From CAZKZZ01 sp964557375 (GTDB taxonomy: Bacteria > Spirochaetota > Spirochaetia > SPDA01 > CAZJBZ01), in assembly GCA_964557375.1 (NCBI GenBank), contig CAZKZZ010000004.1, positions 1-64,000 on the forward strand: a stretch of DNA of 64,000 nucleotides, in the 5' to 3' direction. A model generated the notes under the pieces. That model did not search any database. It saw nothing but the letters and a program-made list of their open reading frames with translations, and was not told the DNA's origin. The position numbers and the translations under genes are program-made. Shown here piece by piece: positions 34,551-42,467 of this stretch. Position 1 is the first letter of the stretch; every line of letters starts with the position of its first letter.

Positions 34551-34922
34551 TTACCCTGCTTTTACTGTTATTTTTTTCGGTTTCTCTGCCTCTTTTAGAT
34601 GGAGGGTCACTAACAGTACTCCGTTCTCCAGGCTTGCTTCGACCTTGTTCCGGTCAACAGTATCATCAAGGGTGTAGACTTGATAGAAATCTCCCTGACG
34701 CCGTTCCCTTATTAGGTAATTCTTCTCTGTGTCGTCAGGTAGCTCCCTTCTGCCTCGAATCTTGAGCTGATTATTCTCGATATTAATATCCAAATTGTCC
34801 TTTTTGACTCCGGGCATCTCGAGGCGGAGATAAATGTTCCCCTCTTTTTCACATATGTTTGACAACGCCCGTACCATCCTTCTGTCTTTTGCTTCGATTT
34901 CCTTGTTCTTTTCAGCAGCCAT
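34551..34922 (-). CDS. Small heat-shock protein (Hsp20/alpha-crystallin), second of pair
   Basis: 123 residues, dominated by the alpha-crystallin domain: IYLRLEMPGVKKDNLDINIENNQLKIRG, the loop with Arg/Glu, and the A.LENGVLLVTL motif (ASLENGVLLVTLHLKE). The C-terminal IxI-like tail is KITVKAG. ATP-independent holdase that binds unfolding proteins. AAGGAGG precedes ATG 34922. It lies 16 nt after a second hsp20, so the two may form mixed oligomers. Confidence 0.92.
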   Translation of the reverse strand: MAAEKNKEIEAKDRRMVRALSNICEKEGNIYLRLEMPGVKKDNLDINIENNQLKIRGRRELPDDTEKNYLIRERRQGDFYQVYTLDDTVDRNKVEASLENGVLLVTLHLKEAEKPKKITVKAG

Positions 34923-34938
34923 AATTTCCTCCTTATTA

Positions 34939-35391
34939 TTATGATTTGATGGAAATTTGTTTCGGTTTCTCTTCTTCCTTCTTGGGAAGTGTGATCGTGA
35001 GGATCCCGTCCTTCAGTGATGCTTCTACTTTGCTGGTGTCAACTGAACTCGGAAGAGAGAGTGTACGCTGGAACTTACCGGCCCAGGTTTCTTTTTTGAA
35101 TGTCTTCACCTCGTTGTCCGTAAAATACGCTTTCTTTTCGCCTTTTAGAGTCAATACATCCTGGGTCACGGAAATATCGAGGTCTTCCAGCTCGACTCCG
35201 GGCAGGTCGCAGGTGACTGTAAAATCATCACTGTTTTCTACCACATCAATGGGCGGAGATATGGTACGGTCGAAAAGCCCCTGATTGCCCGGTCTTCTGT
35301 TCTCTGTAAACAGTTCGTTGATTTCGTCCTGCAGCCTTTCAAAATCGTAGAAAGGATCGTATACATCGTTTCCCCATCGTATCAGTGCCAT
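34939..35391 (-). CDS. Small heat-shock protein (Hsp20/alpha-crystallin), first of pair
   Basis: 150 residues: an N-terminal arm LIRWGNDVYDPFYDFERLQDEIN, the crystallin domain with FTVTCDLPGVELEDLDISV, the FQRTLSLPSSVDTSKVEASLKDGILTITL motif (in part), and the C-terminal KQISIKS (an I-x-I tail). The start is placed at ATG 35391, which has GAGGAGG 7 nt upstream; an earlier in-frame Met adds five residues overlapping this RBS. A sigma-54-type promoter lies 39-54 nt upstream. Confidence 0.92.
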   Translation of the reverse strand: MALIRWGNDVYDPFYDFERLQDEINELFTENRRPGNQGLFDRTISPPIDVVENSDDFTVTCDLPGVELEDLDISVTQDVLTLKGEKKAYFTDNEVKTFKKETWAGKFQRTLSLPSSVDTSKVEASLKDGILTITLPKKEEEKPKQISIKS

Positions 35392-35429
35392 AAGCTTCCT
35401 CCTCAATCATAAGATTTCATAAATAATAT

Positions 35430-35445
35430 TGCATAAACTATGCCA
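35430..35445 (-). promoter_or_regulatory. Sigma-54-like promoter of the hsp20 pair
   Basis: On the minus strand TGGCATAGTTTATGCA. The invariant GG and GC are separated by exactly 10 nt, as in the -24/-12 consensus TGGCACG-N4-TTGCW, with three mismatches outside the core. The expected start point near 35419 leaves 28 nt before the ATG. Confidence 0.5.
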
Positions 35446-35728
35446 ATTAACGAAAAGAACATGTATTTTAAATACTTATATTATAAAGAATTATAAGGAT
35501 TGTTTTAGGGATCGATTTTCAATACATACACGGGATGATTATAATTGACACACTTTTTTTTGGCTGAACATGAGATTGCGGGTCATAATGAAACATATTG
35601 TCATACTCCCCTTTTTTGGTGTAGACTGTGACAGTCATTGAGCCTGCCGGCAAGAATCAATTGCTGTTTTCGGCTAAGAACTACAATTCAATTTCTTTAA
35701 CACACCCGATACAGAAGGAGATACGTTG
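35446..35728. other. Non-coding region between hsp20 and gltA
   Basis: AT-rich. It contains TTGACA at 35545-35550 facing gltA but with no clear -10 at 17 nt (AACATG region), and a 13-nt palindrome GACTGTGACAGTC at 35624-35636 about 95 nt before gltA, a possible operator. AAGGAG at 35715-35720 is the gltA ribosome-binding site. No gene or RNA recognised. Confidence 0.5.
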
Positions 35729-37138
35729 ATGTTAAGAGAAGAAACAGAAGATACAAAAATGATTACAAAATTGATTTTGGATGCTAAACAGAATTCGTAT
35801 AAAGAGACGAGTACTGAACCCGAACCCGAATTGACAACGAAAATGGAATGGCCGATTTCCTGTTCCGTCGGACCGGGACTGGAAGGAGCAATCGCTTGCG
35901 AGACCGAGATCGGATACGTAAACGGTACAAAAGGATGGCTTATCTACCGAGGCTATGACATTTTTGATCTCTGTGCCTACTCCAGTTTCGAAGAAGTATC
36001 GTTCCTGCTTCTCCACGGATATCTTCCTTCAGAAAAAGAGTTGAGCCAGTTTAACGCTGATTTGATCAACTCCCGATTTGTTCCTGAGACGTGCAGACTG
36101 CTCATGGGGTTCCCGGTCGAAGAGATGAACCCGATGGCGGCCCTTCGTTTAGGCACGAATCTCATGCGGCAGAAACAGACGTTTCGTGACAGAGAAGTAA
36201 CCGAGTCCAAAACATTCGCCATCTCCGCGGATGAAGACTCGATCCCCATGGAAATAAAGCCGTACGGGGAGCCGAAAGCAAAGTACGAGTTTAGCCCCAA
36301 ACAGTACATTCGGCCGGTTACGGCCAAGTACAATGAACTCGGGTCTGAGGAGCTCGAGAGCTGCTATCATCTCATCGCCGGAGTGGCAACCATTGCTGCT
36401 GCAATTGCACGATTGAGAAAAGGAAGGCTCCCCATTGAACCGCGGCATGATCTTTCCCACGCGGCTAATATGCTCTATATGCTTACCGGCTTAGAACCGT
36501 CTCCTCTCGAAGAGCGGATTATGGATATCTGTCTCATTCTCCATGCCGACCACGGAATGAACGCGAGCACCTTTGCCTCGATGGTAGTCGCCTCCACCCT
36601 TTCAGATATCTATTTTTCAATCGGATCGGGTATAGCTGCATTGAACGGGCCGTTACACGGAGGCGCAAATGCTGAGGTAATGCGGATGCTCCAAGAGATC
36701 GGCGCGGTTGATAATGTAAAACCGTGGTTCGAAAAGGCGCGGAAGGAGAAAAAGAAGATCTCCGGTTTCGGACACCGGGTCTATAAAGCGTATGACCCCC
36801 GGGCACGTGTATTGGGACCGCTGGCGTCACTGCTTGCAAAAAACCACCCCGAAATGGGAGAGCTCTACCAAGTGGCACAGGCGCTCGAAGAAATGATGCT
36901 CGAAAGTCTGGGAAGGGAGAAAAAAATATTTCCTAATGTCGACTTTTATTCAGGATTCGTGTATCAATCGATGGGAATTCCCGTAGAGTTTTTTACCCCC
37001 ATGTTTGCGGTTGCCCGTACAGCGGGTTGGACCGCCCGGGTACTGGAATATCTGCAGCACAACCGGATATTCAGACCGCGGGCCCTCTATACAGGAACAT
37101 TCGACAAACAGTACGTTCCTGTTGATAAACGGTCGTAA
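35729..37138 (+). CDS. gltA: Citrate synthase, with N-terminal extension and internal insertion
   Basis: Condenses acetyl-CoA with oxaloacetate. 469 residues from ATG 35729 (8 nt after AAGGAG). The active-site His are in GPLHGGANAEV and GFGHRVYKAYDPRA, and the Asp in FPNVDFYSGFVYQSMGIP. The first ~50 residues are a polar extension not typical of the family, and residues ~148-190 (about RDREVTESKT to EFSPKQYIRP) look like an insertion between the usual helices. In a fermentative spirochaete it would probably serve glutamate synthesis. It converges with rpiB, 6 nt apart. Confidence 0.93.
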   Translation: MLREETEDTKMITKLILDAKQNSYKETSTEPEPELTTKMEWPISCSVGPGLEGAIACETEIGYVNGTKGWLIYRGYDIFDLCAYSSFEEVSFLLLHGYLPSEKELSQFNADLINSRFVPETCRLLMGFPVEEMNPMAALRLGTNLMRQKQTFRDREVTESKTFAISADEDSIPMEIKPYGEPKAKYEFSPKQYIRPVTAKYNELGSEELESCYHLIAGVATIAAAIARLRKGRLPIEPRHDLSHAANMLYMLTGLEPSPLEERIMDICLILHADHGMNASTFASMVVASTLSDIYFSIGSGIAALNGPLHGGANAEVMRMLQEIGAVDNVKPWFEKARKEKKKISGFGHRVYKAYDPRARVLGPLASLLAKNHPEMGELYQVAQALEEMMLESLGREKKIFPNVDFYSGFVYQSMGIPVEFFTPMFAVARTAGWTARVLEYLQHNRIFRPRALYTGTFDKQYVPVDKRS

Positions 37139-37144
37139 ATATGG

Positions 37145-37591
37145 TTACGGGGATGTATTGTCTAAAGCGTTTATCTTATCAACACGCCGCTGATGGCGGC
37201 CCCCTTCAAAGCTGCTGGCTAAAAAGGCGTTGATGATATTCTCGACCGGCTCCTGATACTCGATTCGACCGCCGAAAGCGATAAAGTTGGCATCATTGTG
37301 CAGTCTGGCCATAGTTGCACTGTAGCTATTACAGAGGAGAGCGCACCGGATTCCGGCGATTTTATTGGCAGATATGGAAATCCCTATGCCGGTGCCGCAG
37401 CAGACTACTCCGAAGTCGTATCCGCCCTCTAAATACGCTTCACAGGCGGTTTGGGCCATGTCCGGATAATCAACCGAATCGGGGGCAGTTACTCCCAGAT
37501 CAGTTACTGAATGTCCTAAGTTCCTCAGATGCCGTACTATTTTTTGTTTCAATTCTATTGCCGCATGGTCATTACTAATAACTATATTCAT
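37145..37591 (-). CDS. rpiB: Ribose-5-phosphate isomerase B
   Basis: Interconverts ribose-5-P and ribulose-5-P in the pentose phosphate pathway. 148 residues. ISNDHAAIELKQ at the start, VVCCGTGIGISISANKIAGIRCALL (catalytic Cys and the anion loop, in part) and HNDANFIAFGGR. The usual SNDHAG reads SNDHAA here. No Shine-Dalgarno precedes the ATG, and a promoter placed at 37598-37626 would start transcription at or next to the A of the ATG. Confidence 0.94.
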   Translation of the reverse strand: MNIVISNDHAAIELKQKIVRHLRNLGHSVTDLGVTAPDSVDYPDMAQTACEAYLEGGYDFGVVCCGTGIGISISANKIAGIRCALLCNSYSATMARLHNDANFIAFGGRIEYQEPVENIINAFLASSFEGGRHQRRVDKINALDNTSP

Positions 37592-37597
37592 AAACTT

Positions 37598-37626
37598 GTT
37601 TTAAACAATTGACTATATTTTTTCAA
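37598..37626 (-). promoter_or_regulatory. Promoter of rpiB
   Basis: Minus strand TTGAAA (37621-37626), spacer of 17, TAAAAC (37598-37603). The predicted start point falls on the rpiB start codon, which would give a leaderless mRNA. Confidence 0.5.
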
Positions 37627-37686
37627 GCATTGAAATACATCGTTATTTATATAAAACTATAATCGTGTATATGTCTGCGTAGTACA

Positions 37687-40600
37687 ATGCGTAAAGAAGA
37701 AACTAAACTAAAACAACTCGAGAAAAAGACGTTTATATCGTCGTTCTTTTTTTTGTATCTGCCTCTCCTTTCTCTTATCGTTGCAGCTGCCGTTTCACTA
37801 TTTGTCGTGCAGCTGAAGAGTGTTAAAACCGAGCTCACCAGTGTCGAGCGGCAGTTTTTGGAGGGGAAAAAATTACTGCTCGTCCACCAGTTAAACGGTG
37901 TTATCGAGGACATTATGTACGTCTCTGATGCGGGCCGTCTGCTCAACATTAAAGAACGCGATCTCGAAGCCGCTGATATAAAAAGGTTGGAACTGATCTA
38001 TAAATCTTTTCTCGAGCGAAAACAGCATTATGCCGGAATTGCCTGGTATGATGCTGAAGGAAATGACATTCTACGGGTAGATTTCAACGGTAGTACTGCT
38101 TCTATTGTGCCGGAAGAAAAGCTTAACCAGAGACTCAACACGCCGCTTCTACATGCGGTATTCGGACTCCAACCGGGGGAACTGTATATTTCCGCCCGGG
38201 AAGGAGGTCCCTATCCATCCCTGACCGTATCAAAAGCGGTATTCAACAGAGGGGGGGATGTCTCCGGTGCGGTAGTAATGCAATCCATAGGGGAGAAATT
38301 CTTTTCAGCTCTGGTAGAAGAAGCATCAAAAACACCCGGCACCGTTATGCTCATTGATAACGACGGCGAGTGGATTATTGCCCCGGAGGAGTCGGAGGAC
38401 AGTGCCGTAACGACCATGGGAAGTGAATTCTTCTCCGAGATCGAGAACAACGATTCGGGAGTGGTCACCCATCGAGAAGGCATCTGTGTTTTTACATCCG
38501 TTTATCCGATGCGGGACAGTAGTTTCATGCCTGCCGGGTTGAAAGCTTCCGAGATCGACGTGAAATCCGATGGAAAGCAATCAGACGGGTACCGTTGGGT
38601 CTTGGTATCTCTTATCCGTCGAAGTGTGATCGCTTCCGAGATGAGAGATTTTTCTCTTGTTCTTTTTCCTGTAGCTTTGTTCGCGGCGGCAGGATTTGCT
38701 GCTGCCGCTTTGAGAATTGCCGGGGCCCGGAGCAAACGAATCCTCCTCGAACAGCAGTACAGGGAAGAGGCTGCTATCTATAATAAAAATCCCGCGCCGG
38801 TAATCCGAACGACCTTAAGCGGTGCGGTTGTTCGATATAACGAGGCGGCCGCTCGGCTCTTCTCCACCCAGCTTCTGCGGGAATCGGCGTTCAATCTGTT
38901 CAATAATCTCAAGAGTGACGGGATACAAAATATTCTCATAACCAGTTCTTTTCAGTTCGAGGAAAAAATCGGAGACCGACATTATTTGTTTACGGTTAAA
39001 CGGGATGACCCCGGGCAGTCACTTCTCTTTTTCGGATTTGATATCACCGCGTTAAAACAGATGGAGAGCGAACTGAGCAAACTGTCGCTTGCTGTTGAAC
39101 AGAGCGCTAACGTTGTGGTTATTACCGACACAAGGGGTAATATTATTTTTGCAAATAAAGCGTTTGAACTGACGACAGGCTATTCCAGAGAAGAAGCTAT
39201 AGGGAAGAACCCTCGTATTTTGAAAAGCGGATATCAGCCCGATGGTTTGTACCGCCGGCTGTGGGAGACGATCAGCTCCGGCAATATTTGGCAGGGGGAG
39301 TTTCTCAATAAAAGAAAGGACGGGAGTGAATATTGGGAGAAGGCGATAATATCGCCGATCAAAGATGACCGCGGTAAAGTTGTCAATTATTTAGCTGTAA
39401 AAGAAGATATAACCGGAGCAAAACAAGCTGCTGAGGAGCTTACCATCGCGAAAGAGGAGGCTGAAGCGGCCAATCGGCTGAAGAGTGAGTTTTTGGCCAA
39501 TATGTCTCATGAAATCAGGACCCCGATGAACGCAATACTCGGGTTTACCGATATATTGCTCGATGATGAAACGGAGAAGGGACGGCGGGAGAATCTGGAA
39601 GCGATAAAGAGTTCAGGAACAAATCTACTCAGTTTGATTAACGACATCCTGGATTTTTCCAAAATAGAATCCGGAAAAATTACTCTTGAAAGGGCAAGGT
39701 GCAATCTTCGTTCTCTTATCGATTATAATAAAACCATTTTTAACACAGTTGCCGAAGATGAAAAACTTGGATTCGAGGTAACGGTTGAAGAATCTGTCCC
39801 GAAAAACGTACTCGGGGATGAACTTAAAATAAACCAAATATTGCAGAATCTTTTAAGCAACGCGTTCAAGTTTACCGATTACGGGTCGGTCAGTCTCTAC
39901 TGCTCCTATAATTATTCAAAGGAACAAGCGCTTATCACCGTCAGGGACACCGGGATCGGAATCCCAATGGAGAAACAGGAAATCATTTTTTCCCCTTTTG
40001 AACAGGCAGATTCATCTACAGTACGGGAGTATGGGGGTACAGGTTTGGGGCTCGCCATATCGAAACGGTTAGCAGAGATGATGGACGGCGATATTACTGT
40101 TACGAGCTCGATCGGAAAAGGGGCTGCATTTACGGTCCTGCTTCATTTACCGATTGTCGAAGCCGAGCCGGATGATACGATACCTGTCCAAAACGATCTA
40201 TCACCCGGCGAACAGATGGTAAAGCGGTGGGTTTCAGCAATGGATGGCGAAAAAGATATGGAAGATATTCTCTTCGAAGGAATACAGGCGCTTCCCTCGA
40301 AATTGGCAAATGTAGAGGAAGCAATTGATAGCAGCCGGCAGAAAGATATTGCCTTTTTCTCTCATGATTTAAAAGGACTAGCCGGAAACCTCGGTATGAC
40401 CGAAATCTATGAAGCCGCGACACAATTAAACGATGAAGCAACAGTGGAGCAGTACGACAAAAAGAGAATTGCCTCACTTTTTACCGAGTTGACCCGTCTT
40501 ATCGAACTCATACCGGACCGTTATTTTCTCGGACCCCAGGAAGAGGTAAATGATACGGTCCCCGAGTTCAGCATCCTCGTGGCAGAGGACAACATCGTTA

Positions 40601-41214
40601 ACCAAAAACTGATAAAAGCGTTACTCACCCCGCTGCAGCCCGATCCTACTATTGTCAGTAATGGACGAGAAGCACTGGATATGCTGCACGCCCGCCATTT
40701 CGATCTTCTCCTTCTGGATATGCAGATGCCGGTACTAAATGGAGAGGAGGCTGTCCGACGGATCCGGGCGGATAATGAATTAAAGGATATTTATATAATT
40801 GCTCTCACTGCCCATGCTTTGAAAGGGGATGCCGAACGATACATCAATATCGGCTGTGATGATTATATTTCCAAACCGATCGATAGAGAGGTGTTGGAAG
40901 AGAAAATCACCCAAAGAATCGCCCTAAAAAGAGAAACGGTTTCAGAAGGAGCAGGAGATGAAGAACCGGTTGGGCCCGGCCGGGAAGAGCTGTCAAAGAA
41001 AGAGAAAGAGGAAGTAGCATACATAATTGGAAACCTCAAGAAAAATATCTCAATTTTCAATCCGGTAACCGTTTCTGCGTTAGCTGAGAAGTTGGCTTCC
41101 GTGGGTGAGGATTCCGGATTAACAGGATTGGCATCTCAGTTGCGAAATGCGGCCGAAAACTTTGATGACAGAGAGCTCTCCCGGATCGTTGACAAACTGT
41201 CGAATTATATTTGA
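37687..41214 (+). CDS. Hybrid sensor histidine kinase with internal HPt before the receiver domain
   Basis: 1175 residues. Membrane helix ~17-42; large extracytoplasmic sensor ~45-315; second helix ~322-345; PAS ~365-450; PAS ~460-575 (FANKAFELTTGYSREEAIGKNPRIL); HisKA with phospho-acceptor H608 in FLANMSHEIRTPMNAILGF; HATPase with N box (LQNLLSNAFKFTD) and G boxes; an HPt domain with H893 in FFSHDLKGLAGNLG; receiver with D1011 in LLLLDMQMPVLNG; and a helical C-terminal domain (~1100-1175) resembling an HPt without the His. The usual order is receiver then HPt. No strong SD. A TATAAT lies at 37658-37663. Confidence 0.88.
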   Translation: MRKEETKLKQLEKKTFISSFFFLYLPLLSLIVAAAVSLFVVQLKSVKTELTSVERQFLEGKKLLLVHQLNGVIEDIMYVSDAGRLLNIKERDLEAADIKRLELIYKSFLERKQHYAGIAWYDAEGNDILRVDFNGSTASIVPEEKLNQRLNTPLLHAVFGLQPGELYISAREGGPYPSLTVSKAVFNRGGDVSGAVVMQSIGEKFFSALVEEASKTPGTVMLIDNDGEWIIAPEESEDSAVTTMGSEFFSEIENNDSGVVTHREGICVFTSVYPMRDSSFMPAGLKASEIDVKSDGKQSDGYRWVLVSLIRRSVIASEMRDFSLVLFPVALFAAAGFAAAALRIAGARSKRILLEQQYREEAAIYNKNPAPVIRTTLSGAVVRYNEAAARLFSTQLLRESAFNLFNNLKSDGIQNILITSSFQFEEKIGDRHYLFTVKRDDPGQSLLFFGFDITALKQMESELSKLSLAVEQSANVVVITDTRGNIIFANKAFELTTGYSREEAIGKNPRILKSGYQPDGLYRRLWETISSGNIWQGEFLNKRKDGSEYWEKAIISPIKDDRGKVVNYLAVKEDITGAKQAAEELTIAKEEAEAANRLKSEFLANMSHEIRTPMNAILGFTDILLDDETEKGRRENLEAIKSSGTNLLSLINDILDFSKIESGKITLERARCNLRSLIDYNKTIFNTVAEDEKLGFEVTVEESVPKNVLGDELKINQILQNLLSNAFKFTDYGSVSLYCSYNYSKEQALITVRDTGIGIPMEKQEIIFSPFEQADSSTVREYGGTGLGLAISKRLAEMMDGDITVTSSIGKGAAFTVLLHLPIVEAEPDDTIPVQNDLSPGEQMVKRWVSAMDGEKDMEDILFEGIQALPSKLANVEEAIDSSRQKDIAFFSHDLKGLAGNLGMTEIYEAATQLNDEATVEQYDKKRIASLFTELTRLIELIPDRYFLGPQEEVNDTVPEFSILVAEDNIVNQKLIKALLTPLQPDPTIVSNGREALDMLHARHFDLLLLDMQMPVLNGEEAVRRIRADNELKDIYIIALTAHALKGDAERYINIGCDDYISKPIDREVLEEKITQRIALKRETVSEGAGDEEPVGPGREELSKKEKEEVAYIIGNLKKNISIFNPVTVSALAEKLASVGEDSGLTGLASQLRNAAENFDDRELSRIVDKLSNYI

Positions 41215-41239
41215 CAGCGCCGGTAATCAATGTTAGAAT
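41211..41239 (+). promoter_or_regulatory. Consensus promoter of the Fur/PerR-family regulator
   Basis: TTGACA (41211-41216), exactly 17 nt, TAGAAT (41234-41239). The -35 overlaps the stop codon of the hybrid kinase gene. Confidence 0.75.
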
Positions 41240-41253
41240 AATGATAATTATTA
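41239..41253. promoter_or_regulatory. Fur/PerR-type operator (7-1-7 inverted repeat)
   Basis: TAATGAT-A-ATTATTA, one mismatch between arms. It directly follows the -10 element and covers the expected transcription start, the position of an autorepressor site. The half-site TAATGAT occurs again at 41718-41724 in front of the superoxide reductase gene. Confidence 0.65.
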
Positions 41254-41272
41254 CTAAAAAAGGTTTGTTAAA

Positions 41273-41656
41273 GTGAGGATGACCAAGCAGCGACAAATGA
41301 TACTTGAACTGTTGCGGGAAAGAGAAGACCATCCTGGTGCGGACGATGTATATGCTATGGTCAGAGAGCAAATCCCAAAGATCAGTCTCGGTACGGTCTA
41401 TCGAAACTTGGAGTTTTTAGTAGAGCGGGGATACATTCAGAAGTTAGATTTCGGCGGACAAAAACGGTTTGATCCGAAAATAACTTCCCATTACCATTTT
41501 TGCTGCCTGGGGTGCGGGGGTGTAGAGGATATTCCCTGTTCTCTCGATGCACCGCGGCTCGATGAAAATGATCCCTGGGTAAAGGACCGGGTAATCCAAA
41601 AAGTACGGCTGGAATTCCACGGACTCTGTCCTGCGTGTGCTGGAAAAAATTCCTGA
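41273..41656 (+). CDS. Fur-family regulator, PerR-like
   Basis: 127 residues. Winged-helix domain with the family pattern DVYAMVREQIPKISLGTVYRNLEFLVERGYI, and two CxxC pairs, CLGC and CPAC, forming the structural zinc site. HYHFCCLGCGGVEDI provides His ligands near the sensing metal. Its neighbours, superoxide reductase and rubredoxin, favour a peroxide/oxygen-sensing PerR role over iron control. The start is GTG 41273, with AAAGG about 9 nt upstream; ATG 41279 has no room for an SD. Its own promoter carries a 7-1-7 box. Confidence 0.85.
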   Translation: MRMTKQRQMILELLREREDHPGADDVYAMVREQIPKISLGTVYRNLEFLVERGYIQKLDFGGQKRFDPKITSHYHFCCLGCGGVEDIPCSLDAPRLDENDPWVKDRVIQKVRLEFHGLCPACAGKNS

Positions 41657-41743
41657 CAATTGTTAGAATATAAAAACGGCGTAAGAGTCGAAGACTACTG
41701 CGCGCAAAAAACAATTTAATGATAACCTGAAGGAGGGTTATAG

Positions 41744-42124
41744 ATGGCTAAACAACTTGAAATTTACAAGTGTGAAGTATGCGGTAATATCGTAGAAGTA
41801 CTTCATGGTGGTGCGGGAGACCTGGTCTGCTGCGGTGAAAATATGAAGCTGTATGATGAAAAGACAGCAGATTCGAGTACGGAAAAACATGTCCCGGTTA
41901 TTGAAAAAACGTCCGACGGTTATAAAGTAACTGTGGGAAGCACTCTGCATCCTATGGAAGATAAACATTACATCGAATGGATAGAGCTGATTGCCGACGG
42001 GAAAGCGTATCGGGAGTTTCTCAAACCTGGGGATGATCCGGTTGCCACATTCTGTGTATCGGCACAAAAAGTGAGTGCTCGTGAGTACTGCAATGTACAT
42101 GGGCTGTGGCGCGCTGAGGCATAA
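41744..42124 (+). CDS. dfx: Desulfoferrodoxin / superoxide reductase (2Fe type)
   Basis: Reduces superoxide to hydrogen peroxide without releasing oxygen. 126 residues. The N-terminal desulforedoxin domain binds Fe through CEVC and CC (C10, C13, C29, C30). The SOR domain has the active-site ligands H in EKHVPVI, HPMEDKHYIEWIEL, and C/H in YCNVHGLW, as well as the Glu/Lys loop. AAGGAGG is in the loop of a small hairpin (ATAACC 41722-41727 with GGTTAT 41736-41741). Rubredoxin, its usual electron donor, is the next gene. Confidence 0.96.
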   Translation: MAKQLEIYKCEVCGNIVEVLHGGAGDLVCCGENMKLYDEKTADSSTEKHVPVIEKTSDGYKVTVGSTLHPMEDKHYIEWIELIADGKAYREFLKPGDDPVATFCVSAQKVSAREYCNVHGLWRAEA

Positions 42125-42187
42125 ATCGGACCTGAGCGAAGAGCAGCTGAAACAAAATGTAACAATATAAAAACAAAGGAGTAATCT

Positions 42188-42349
42188 ATGCAGAAGTATG
42201 TATGTAATCTTTGCGGCTATGTTTACGACCCGGCTGAAGGTGATCCAGACAACGGTGTACAGCCAAACACGCCATTCTCCGATCTGCCCGAAGATTGGGT
42301 CTGCCCCGTCTGCGGCGCGTCCCAGGATGATTTCTCTCCAACTGATTAG
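42188..42349 (+). CDS. Rubredoxin
   Basis: 53 residues, reading MQKYVCNLCGYVYDPAEGD and ending with a second motif VCPVCGAS. The two CxxC pairs bind one iron. The size and the aromatic residues between them (Y11, Y13, F30, W37) are standard. AAAGGAG lies 7 nt upstream of the ATG. It is probably the electron donor to the superoxide reductase 63 nt upstream. Confidence 0.97.
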   Translation: MQKYVCNLCGYVYDPAEGDPDNGVQPNTPFSDLPEDWVCPVCGASQDDFSPTD

Positions 42350-42386
42350 GAGATCATTCCGGCGCACATGTATCTTGAATAAAAAT

Positions 42387-42440
42387 GCGGCCGGCTCTCA
42401 TGTCTCGTGAACTAGGGATATCCGGCCGGCCGCTTTCTTT
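42387..42440 (+). terminator. Terminator after the rubredoxin gene
   Basis: GCGGCCGGC (42387-42395) pairs with GCCGGCCGC (42425-42433), loop of 29 nt, then TTTCTTT. An A-run before it could make it work for the convergent rlmKL gene as well. Confidence 0.7.
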
Positions 42441-42467
42441 AATGTTCTAACTCTTCCACCGGTCCAA

